NCBI GenBank assembly: GCA_018806985.1
Contig: JADANN010000352.1
Coordinates: 62,001 to 126,000, forward strand
Source: Angiostrongylus vasorum
Taxonomy: Eukaryota > Nematoda > Chromadorea > Rhabditida > Metastrongylidae
DNA: 64,000 bases
Direction of reading: 5' to 3'
Within the stretch, counting starts at the first letter, position 1. Each line of letters opens with the position of its first letter. Positions 11,540 to 21,400 of this stretch are shown here, piece by piece. Position numbers and translations under genes: made by a program. The notes under the pieces were generated by a model. The model saw only the letters and a list, made by a program, of their open reading frames with translations, was not told where the DNA came from and searched no databases.

Positions 11540-11655
11540 CCAGCTTGGGACCATGGACTCGGTTCAATGCGGCTTTGAAGAAGGCGACGGCGTCGAAACA
11601 TCAGCAGAATAAATGCTTTTGTATCAACCTGGTGTTAGCTCAAAGATACAGTGAC
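11540..11655 (+). repeat. Family E MITE-like element, one arm
   Basis: Contains GGCTTTGAAGAAGGCGACGG, GTCGAAACATCAGCAGAATA and GGTGTTAGCTCA, the arm shared by all E copies. The arm includes an AATAAA motif. Confidence 0.6.
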
Positions 11656-14600
11656 TTTTGGATTCTCCTTTATTTTCCGAATCGAGTAAAAAAGTTTCTG
11701 TGAAGTGCACCGATACATGATAGATACGCTGCCATTTACTCAAGTTCATCTCGATTGTTGAACTAAAGAATAGTGCTATTTATTTAAAGCCATTGATTGC
11801 GGTTTGTTTTCTTCTGGCGTTGTCGGAGATCGTAATCACATTTCTTCTGTTATGATTTGCCTTCAGATAGCATGAGGCACCTTGTTCACTAGCACTAATC
11901 ATGATACGAACTGCGAATGCTAGCCCGTCGGTGGTGAATAGAGCCAGCGATGTAGCTTATGGCTAGGGATATCCTTCCCGGATTATCCGGGAACGACTAG
12001 TTCTGTGCTACACTGACATCAAACTGCAGAACACGTAAGTCTGGATTGTGTCCATTCATACTGCTTGCGTAGTCCTTAGAAAAGTTGAAACGTACTTTCT
12101 ATCAGCAGCTTCTACTTACTGTATTCTATGGCTTTAAGGCTTATTGAATCTCTGCTCTCTATTATTACTTATTGCTTGTCAATGACATTCTGAACTCGGT
12201 TACAATGTTAAGGGTAGCACAGAAGTGATAACTTCTTGACTTTGTCTATAGGTGTTCAATTAATTAAAGAATTCTATAAGTTTCTCTTTATGCCTGAAAT
12301 TCACGAGCTATTCTCCTAGAGACTCTCTTACTCTACTTCACAAACCCATTTTCCTTTAGCCTCGGCGTGAATGATCAATGCACGTTCTTTCATTGATGGG
12401 CCAACACGAGTTTCACAAAGCATGTTTTATTCGGCTTAAATAGAAACAAATTCATGAGATTTATTTTATCAACCGTTTACTTAAATTTAATCAATTCAAC
12501 TATATAGACTATTACGAGCTTTTCCGTTGAACAGTCCTACCAAGGAACCGAGAAGTTTCGGAAATCAGGGCGATCGGTTATTTCCAAATATTCCAACGTT
12601 TAAAAGCTGGGCGAATATCACTGCTGCAATGTCTCATGTATGATACGCAGTGTTTTGTGATTCCATCCAAAACTGGTTTCCTACGTTTGTGGCCCCTACC
12701 GAAAAAACCACTGCAAGAATTATTGTTCCTTTCCCGGTTGTCTATAATTCGCGCTCTGTTTTTGTAGTAAAGTATGATTATCATGGAACCATCTCCATAG
12801 CTCGTTTCCTCTGTTAGGAAATATTGGACGAGTAAAAGACTTCAGAGGATGTCTTGTTACTTCACTGAAATGATCTTCAGCATGTTCCCACTTAAACAGA
12901 TTATGGGCGACCACTCACTGATGTGCCATGATTGTCTAGAAGGTGGACCTCGTATTTGTACTCAAACCATGTTAATCGATGTAAAGCAAAGTACTATATT
13001 CTTCTGGACATCACAACTACACTATTATAGAGGAGTATGGTGTTAAAACTAGATCTTTTTCTTTTCTTAACTGAAAACACTATTAAGCCTTGAAGGTTTT
13101 CGTTGACAAGCAGTGGATGCTGTAGAAGAAGGGCCTATGAAAACATATAATTGCCGAGTTCATCAAACGCACCGTATTGCGCTGACGATCGGTTCAACAA
13201 GTAGGAAGTCAAGTTTTCCTTCTTTTTCTTGGTATCAGAAATATTCTGCAGTCTTTTTCATTTTGTTAGCCAGTAATATTGCATTTAAGCCACTTCCAAT
13301 TTCATTAGTGTCGATTCTTCGAATGAGGGATTGAGTCGCATTCAATAGAGTTTTATAGCCTGGGTACTATTTGACACCCGTGTCAGTTGCCTCCGCAATC
13401 AGCCACAGCAACTGATTAGTGTTCACGTAGTCCATTACACAAGTAGCAATACTAGAACGCAATGAAATGGAAGATGTTAGTCGTTGCGATTTTGAATAGT
13501 AGTGGATTCAAGACCGATGTAAGAACTTGCTACTACCTAGATTGATCTGCACCTTATCAGTATCAGGTTGTAGTTACACGATTCTCAAGTTCTGCTCATA
13601 AAATTTAACCACAGGAATCATTTGGTTTCGCATTTCCATTTTTTTGGCCGTTTTCCCAACAATTGAAACAAAACTAGACCTCCGTCGAGGATTCTGCCAT
13701 AACTGATGTTGACGTTCATTGATTTCGATCGAAAAAAAAGAACAGAGAACGATTCTATAGCGTAGGAACGGAGATCATTCTATATGTGTTGGTCGGTGAA
13801 GGTATGGAAGATTTTTTACTGACATCTCACAATACAGATTGAGAACAGATCTGTCAGCATGAGATCGTCGAATCGAATCTCATCACCGTTGTGTTACAAC
13901 GGATAATGAAGTAGCAACAGTGAGAGGATAACGTTGACCATGTCCAGTGTCATTGTTCCTGTCTGGCAAGTCTCACCAAAATCACCATATTTTTAAAAAC
14001 GATCTATGAAGAATGGAGGGTAACGTTTGAAAGCTTAGCCCCATCAGTTTTACAGGACATTTTTGATCGTTCACCAATTCCTGTTGCTTTTTATTTCATT
14101 GGCTTTTTTTTTAAATTTTTTTCCCTCTGCTGGTACTCCTGCATTCTTGACTACTGAGGAATCAATACGGTGGAAATATTTGACAGTGAAAATGATTCAT
14201 AACATGTGTTATTTACAGTCTCTCAGTTGTTCAACTCAACTGTATTATTCAAACTGTATTATTAGTCAACTGGTGTATTATTCATAATAGAATTCGTCAC
14301 AGAGGACAAATGGCCTCTATGATGGATGTTGTAGTGAGTTTAGTCCGATCGATTAAATCCATCATGTTACACTGATTGCTTCTATCACAGGGTTCTGTAT
14401 TCCAGTTGGCGTTTTTGTATATCGACACGAGCCCGAGCCAATGACTCGGTCAACATAGAAGCTGCTTTCAGTGTAAATTGAAATGCTTCATTACATAAAG
14501 GATTTCGCTAGTGTTGAAATAGTGTCTTCACCTGTATCACTCCATTGAAACAATGCCGTCTTTATCATTTGCAGAAAAAAAGTGGTTGTTCGATAAGATC

Positions 14601-15289
14601 TCGTCACTGAAGCTTTTTATTGTCACAATCGAAGATGCGTTTGGGAACTCTATGAATCCTAGGAGACACAAGGGAAGCTAAAGTGCTGTCGTTTTTCTAA
14701 AAATTTGGCGATAATTAAACTGGGTATGGCAACTACTGATACTGACTGATATCGATGCTAATTGTGTTCATGGTCAGCTTGTGTTGGACGCGAGCACAAT
14801 GCTGTCCTTTGTAATATTGCCTTGTCCTTCAGCTTTATCAACTCGTTTCTGTCTAGTAGTGATTGATGAGGAGTCACAATTAATTTTTGTCAACATCTTG
14901 ATACTAACAGTAAATATATATGTGTGTGAATGGAAAATTTCGTTTAGTCAACCTAATGAGTGGAAATAGTATAGGCAGTAGATAAGAATAATGTACAAAC
15001 AATAGATAAGACGAGCCCCGCCGATTGTTCAATTATCTTTCCGATTCACGGGGTTTTTCTCATTTCATGGATCCCAATCTCTTCTCAAGTAGTTTATCTT
15101 GCATTGAAATTGTTCTTGTGTGTTGAAGTTAGGTTTACAGCAAGAGTTCGTGTCTCAGCTATCTCTTTTTTTGAGCAGGTCTTCAATAATATATTCATCC
15201 AGAAACCCATCTAGGAGTAAACCAATACCAGGGGGTCACCGCTGTCCTGGTAACAACATGGTCAAGACTTCGAAATGCCCTAGCATGGC
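11656..15289. other. Long stretch without a supported gene or known repeat
   Basis: The largest uniform unassigned stretch in the left half. The only item of note is a possible 3'-terminal - strand exon at 12578-12710 behind a good acceptor (ATTCTTGCAG), which encodes 43 residues ending RWNIWK; see the findings. Confidence 0.4.
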
Positions 15290-15706
15290 TATCTCTAGAC
15301 TCTTTGGACACTTGGACACTTGGATGGCCCGTCTTCACTGATTGTGCGCGTCACCACAGCATAATCTCCACTTTTCGGAGTTTTGCTTGTTTAGTCATTG
15401 TGACTCCCTGGAGTCCTGGGGTCAGTTGGCCAAAGTCTGCCTCAGGTCGTCACCACTACATGTAGTCGCAGCCCTTGTAGATCAGAGGGAGATTTGTCAC
15501 CATGCGACTAGTTTGATACTAGGACGGTGGTGGATCCTGGTACTGGTTAACTCTTAGATATGGTATGCTTCCTGATGGTAACTTCGGACTTCTTCTTAGC
15601 TTGGAAGATCCTGCCGGTGGGTGGACCCCCCACTGTATATCGCAGTCGGACACCAAGGAACACCTCCCAACACGATGAGGCGGTAAACCATTGGGAAGAT
15701 CCCCAG
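15290..15706 (-). mobile_element. Family C non-autonomous element, near full length
   Basis: The element lies on the - strand. It begins with TTTACCGCCTCATCGTG and GGGAGGTGTTCCTTGGTGTC, continues through CGCATGGTGACAAATCTCCC, and ends in the RTE-like tail CGCACAATCAGTGAAGACGG with GGACAC-type repeats (CCAAGTGTCCAAGTGTCC). No tRNA boxes and no ORF of its own are visible. Confidence 0.8.
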
Positions 15707-16279
15707 ACTCTTGCCAATGAAAATCTTGCCTGTCGGCAAATTGGAAATTGCTCGCTCAAGCCTGGAAGACTCCTTGTGAAGAACGAGTCACTCAAGTGTT
15801 TCAATAGGTATTGTAACTCTTTGTATAATTCCATAACTGTGGAATTGTTTAAGGACAAGGGAAACCAAAAAATATAGTTAAACACGTTTTCAGTACACCA
15901 GTTTGTTAATTCATTTTCTGTAGAGTAACTATGTACTTTTTTTTTACCCCGAGATCGGTTTTTACACTATTGTATTCTTCCAAAGCCGTCCAATTTTGTG
16001 CATGTACATGGGGGAAATGGGTAAGGTTTCTGTTATTAAGTAGTTTGATTGAAATGTACAGCTGCATTCGGATGTAATAGATAAATTCACTAATGCAAAG
16101 AATTTCTATTTGGCTTGTATCGTGTAATTAATTTCTTTCAGTAACCAGACAGCGCAGAACTGTTAGGACCTTAGTTTTGTAGTGTTTCTATTGCCAGTTA
16201 GTCGGCCGTGAGTAGTAGGGTTAGGTAGCCTTGTACTTGCCTATCAAATGGTGAAGAGCGCGTGCCTTCGGAAAGTTCC
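15707..16279. other. Unassigned DNA
   Basis: A clean acceptor (ATTTCTTTCAG) precedes 16141, but the frame closes after about a dozen codons. No gene called. Confidence 0.4.
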
Positions 16280-16675
16280 TCACAGAACTGCTTTACGACT
16301 TCGTCAGTGAAATTCCCATATATTTTTTTGTTTGTAGTCAGTTGAGTATTTCATAATTCAAAGGGAGTAAAGTGTACAAAAATTACTTTACTCCTGCAGT
16401 GTATAACTTGTATAAGTTATGATTTCGAGTACAGCGTCAGCTTAACTGAGTTCATTGCTGACTTGGGGTCCTCAGATCATTTTCGTTGACTGGTGATTGC
16501 TAATGGTACCGTTAGGCAGGTAACTGGCTGAGAAAGAAGCGAAGCAGGAGACTCAATGATGCAGTGGGTAACATGTGACACCCCAGTAAGGATAGTCGCG
16601 GTTCGATCTGGTATGGGGTCCAACTTTTGTAAATATCTTGGCATCATTGTGGTTGTACTTTACTCTTGTTCCCTA
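16280..16675 (+). mobile_element. Family B SINE, long version
   Basis: From about 16440 it is standard family B, with A box ATGCAGTGGGTAACATG and B box GCGGTTCGATCTGG. The 150 bases before that (through CTCCTGCAGTGTATAACTTG) recur, inverted, at 55310-55480 next to another B copy, so this 5' extension belongs to the element or to a subfamily of it. Confidence 0.7.
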
Positions 16676-17267
16676 AAACATGACACTGTAACATTAAAAC
16701 TTCCTTACTTTACAATTCATACACCTATCTAATTTTTCTGTATTCAAATTTCGACGTTTTCAATTGACTGGCACATATTTGCACAGCCAGCATCGTTTCC
16801 AAAACAACCAATAATGCACGATTTGCGTGTTCCTCGTTCTCTGTCGCTTGTGCTATCAACCGAAAGTTCTTCTTCTCTCTTTCATTCTTTATTTGCTCAA
16901 TCAACCCATAAAATTTTTCTTCCCAGCAGCTTCTTGTTCACTTTTCTTTTCCTTTTCTGTGTTCTAAGTCGGCTCACGGTGAACTCTATTCAGCTAACAC
17001 TAACCTTTAGTTCCGTAATGTCATACAGAGGGTGCGGTGTTAAAATGACAGGCGGAACGTGTTTTTTTTCCTCTAATCTTTTCAATAGACAGAAAATCGA
17101 ATAGGTGTGTGCCCATTTTTTTGAGGTTCCATAGTCGGTTGGAATTCATGGATTCTTCCATAGGTTGTAGATTCTTAAAAAGGTCTATGGATTTCTTTCT
17201 CTTCATATGGGCACTAAATTTTTTATGAATCATCCGGTTGTTTAACTTCATTTTTTTATTACCTGTT
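16676..17267. other. Unassigned, pyrimidine-rich on +
   Basis: The 96-codon + frame at 16814-17104 is Ser/Phe/Leu-rich because of T/C richness. No start or splice support. Confidence 0.4.
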
Positions 17268-17430
17268 ATTCTTCACGATAGGGTATTATGTAAAATCAAC
17301 CACAACGATGCTGAGATATTGACAAAAGTTAGATCCCAGGCCAGATCGAACCACGATTTCCCTCTCCTGGAGTATGCACACTGCGCCACGAAGGCCCTTG
17401 CTTTGCGTTTTCCCAGCTAGTCAGAATATT
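17268..17430 (-). mobile_element. Family B SINE, 3' half
   Basis: B box GGTTCGATCTGGCCTGGGAT and the CAATATCTCAGCATCGTTGT tail are readable on -. Confidence 0.65.
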
Positions 17431-17689
17431 TGCAGAACTCGGAGCCCTACCATTGGGTTGGATCAAGTTTGATACATATCTGTGTTTTGTAATCAAATTT
17501 ATTTATAGTTTCTTTATCAATAAGGTTATATATTCACACATAATCAAGCATTTCGGTGTTACGACAACAACAATGATCAACTCTCTGAACCATCTATTTC
17601 ACTCACTCATACTCTTTATTTCGTTTCTCTTTCTCTCCACTTCTATTTTCATTACTAATCTTGTGACTTATCGTAAGTCATAAGACTTG

Positions 17690-17935
17690 ACTTTATTTGC
17701 TGCCTATTCTTTTCTCAAGGCCATGTATTATGAGGAATACAACCACAAGGATGCAGAAATACGAGCAAAACTCCGAACCTCAGATGAGCTTTGAACTCGC
17801 CATTACCATTTAACCGAAGGCTCACGTGTCATCCTCCACTCCAACCGAGTTCCTTGCGTTTTGTTGCTCTAAGCAATATTCTTACTTTATCGGTGCTAAC
17901 AGGTAATCACCCGTCAACGAGAATTATCTGGGAAA
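17690..17935 (-). mobile_element. Family B SINE, diverged
   Basis: The GTTGACGGGTGATTACCTG segment and the CAGCAAATAAAGTC-type tail bracket a degraded tRNA-like middle on the - strand. Confidence 0.55.
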
Positions 17936-18403
17936 TTTTCTCTTATTCTTATACAATAGTTGTCTTTAACGTTGGGTTTTCAATCGACTTATTAACAGAT
18001 TTATATAAGGGTAATAGTTGATAATTTTTATAATAATTCTATAGAGCTTCACTCCTAAATGGAAAGGTAAAAAAACTGTCTGATCACTTTTTATGTCTTT
18101 CCTCTTCTTCACTCTGTGTAAAGGAGCTTAATTTGCTGCTTCATCCTTTCCTTGCTTTGTTTTTTCTCTAGTCTCTGCTGATTGCCTTCACTTACTCCAT
18201 TTTTTCTCCGTCTTTAACTTGCTTCCTAGTGTTCATAGATCTTATCATACCAGATTCTAAGTCATCATCATAAAGATCGTTGTTATAGACGTTACGATTT
18301 ATAAAATGCTGCAAAGTAAGAAACAAATCGGGATTGGAACTTATAGCCAGTCATCATGCAGTAAACAACAATGGATTACTTTGACTTACAAGTTCCTTAA
18401 TTT
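17936..18403. other. Unassigned AT-rich DNA
   Basis: Nothing recognised. If the gene model at 18404-23521 is right, this holds its 3' flank. Confidence 0.4.
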
Positions 18404-21400
18404 TTAGGATATTTTCATCGTGATTCGATAACTACTTATGATTTTCTGGTGATCTGAGTACTTGGACACGAAGCATCTGTCGATATGAATCATGGAGGCA
18501 TTTCGAGGCAACATCGTCGCTTGATGAAATCCCAAATGTTTTGCCGCTTTCGGCTTGAGATGCGAGTCCGGACGAGACGGAGTAAAACAAAACCATTCTC
18601 TGTTCATGCCTGAAAAAAATTACTGTCTGGTCAAAGAAGACCTTTTAATGTTAGAACCTTACCATGATGAAAGAGATCAACTTTTAACATTACTTACTTG
18701 GATACTTGGACGGTCCGTCTTCACGAGCTGTGCGGACCCCAGCACATATGCCATTCGTTCCTTTCTCTCGCAATCGTGGTCCATGGTGGTGGTCTTGTTC
18801 GAGCATGATAGCACGTGCGAGTCTCCTACCGTGATCTGTAAAGCAACTGCAGCTGCCGGGTACAGCTGATTAACTTTGTTTAAGAACACGTCCGCCCAAC
18901 GTGTACGTGGTCATCCTGGGGGACATTTGCATTCTTTCGGAGTCCACTCTACTGTTCTTTTCGTCCATCTGTCATCCGTTCTTCTCATTATGTGACCGGT
19001 CCATCTATGTTTCGCTATCGATGTATATTCTCCTGGATCTCGAAGATGTGGCGGATTTCGAAGGTCAGAGCTTCGCATTCCGGCTAGATATTGAGAGTGC
19101 CGACTATATTTCAGAAGACATCGTTCAAGCCCACTGTGAGTAGTGCGAAGCATTCTTGACGTAAAGTATCAACCCATGTCTCCGCAGCATAACAGAGCGC
19201 TGGGAAGACCGTAGAATCGAGGAGATGAGCGCGGATTTTTCGGGTCCTTCAGTTGGTCGGTGGCTTCTTTGAGAGGGCCCGAATGCGGTCCAAGCTGCTC
19301 ACCTTCTTCTATCTATTTCTCCCTTTATGTTGTTTTTCCATGTTTCATTGATCGCCCAAGGTATACGAACGAAGTGGTCTCTGCATTGAGAGAGCCATCC
19401 AATTCAATTTTTCCGCCTTCGCACCATGGGCTTTTTCATGAACTGGGTTTTCTTTCGATTTATGCGAAGTTCGACCTTTTTCCCCGCTTCGTTGAGCTCG
19501 TTGATCATCATCTCTGCTTCGCTAGTACTTCTTGAGAAGATGACAATGTCGTCGGCAAAACGAAGGTTTGATAGAAATTTTCCTTCAATACGTATGCCTT
19601 TCTCATCCCAGTCGAGTGACTTCATTATCCACTGCAGTGAGGCACTGAACAGCTTTGGCGATATTGTGTCGCCCTGTCGAACCCCTTTTCCTATAGGTAT
19701 GGTAAGAGGTCGATAGAAAAGCTGTATTTTCGTAGTGCAGTTCCGATAACAGTCGCACAGAGTTCTTATGTAGGACGGGTCCACTCCTTGGTCGACGTGC
19801 GCTGATAGCATTGCATTCGTTTCGACACCGTCAAACGCTTTTTCGTAGTCGACAAAGGTTAGGACTAGAGGCAGTTGGTATTCCCGACAAACTTCGATGA
19901 CCCTGGACACGGTTTGGATGTGGTCCATACAACAAATCCTTTCCGAAATCCTGCTTGTTCGACTGGTTGCGCCTCATCCAATGTCCTTGATATGCGCAAG
20001 AGGATAATCTTCGTGAACAGCTTGTAGAGTACACTCAACAAGCATATGAGACGATAGTTACGCAGATCCTTTCGGTCTCCTTTCATGGGCAGGATGATCG
20101 TATGCGACGTCCTACGTCCTACGTCCTACCGTACGGGATTCGGCTTCTACATAGTCCTTGAGCGGTCGGTTACTTTTTCATTCCTACTTTCGTTACTGAT
20201 TTTGGTTCCAACATCTCTACGAATTAACTAGTAGGAAGACCGAGCGAAGGATTCGTCGCCGAAAACACACCTCACTCTGATCCACATCGTAGTGAAGACC
20301 CGGATACGCCCTTGCAAGGTTACGTCAGGACTCCAAGGAGGACTAAGTTGCACGACCAGCAATAGGCCTGCCTCAGTACCCCCGCACACTGGGTGCTCCC
20401 CTCAATGACATCAGGCGGTGAGACGACCGGTGAGAGGCCAGAAAATCTCGGGTTAGGCAGGACGTCATTGGAACCGGATCTGAGGCACGCACGCACGACA
20501 CGCTATGGAGATTGTTTCTTACTATGCACGTATAATGCCAGAACACTCTCCACAGACGCCGATCTTCACGCCCTTCTTGTAGCCGCAGATCGCATTAAAT
20601 TTCACGTGATCGCATCACATGAAACAAAAATCAAGAAGACCGACATACGCCAACTAAACAACGGGACCCTTTTGATCCGTGGAGAAAAGGTCCCGTCACG
20701 AAATGTCGGCGGCGTATTCTTTGTCGTCCACCCGTTTCTTGTCCATCTCGTCGACTCATACGAGATCTTTTTCTGCTTGCATAGCCGTCCTCTATCTTCA
20801 ACTGTCGCGTCACAAGAAGACTGCTATCATCAACTGGTACTCACCGGCCGACGCAGCTGTTGAGTACGGATTAGATGCGTTCTAGCGTTCTACTATCAGT
20901 TGGAGGAAGTCATCCGTAATGATAAAGCATATCGTAAATTTGTTGCCGGCGACTTCAACGCCAGAATAGGAAAGGCCAACGAGAGCGATTAGAGGATCAG
21001 AAATTTTGGATTAGCAGAAAGAAATGAGGATGGAAACGGTCTCGCAGGTCTCCTGTCAGCAGCACGTCTCTTCCATGGAAACTCGTTTTTCCAGAAGAAA
21101 GATAGACGCCGCTGGACATGAGAGTCCCTCAATGGCATGACTCATGCGGAGATCGACCATATTCTGACAAACAGATGATGGTGCCTACTTGACACAGCAG
21201 TAGTGCCGTCATTCTATACTGGTTCCAATCACCGCCTTCTTCGCGCGAAGATTCAGTTCAGCCGCAAGCTGGAAAAGAACTCTCTTCATCGACCATGCAG
21301 AAAGAGTCTAGCTGTATACGACGAGAACATTCTGATCGAACCCCTATCCAAACTTCACTGGCAGATTAAAGAAGGCTCGACCGAAAACTACGAACTGCTT

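Noticed and set aside
15560..15885. 105- and 112-codon ORFs on opposite strands
   Set aside because: Lie within a family-C element and its flank.
20393..20863. Host endonuclease gene (AP-endonuclease-like)
   Set aside because: It is the endonuclease domain of the RTE LINE, with frameshifts and flanking LINE sequence.
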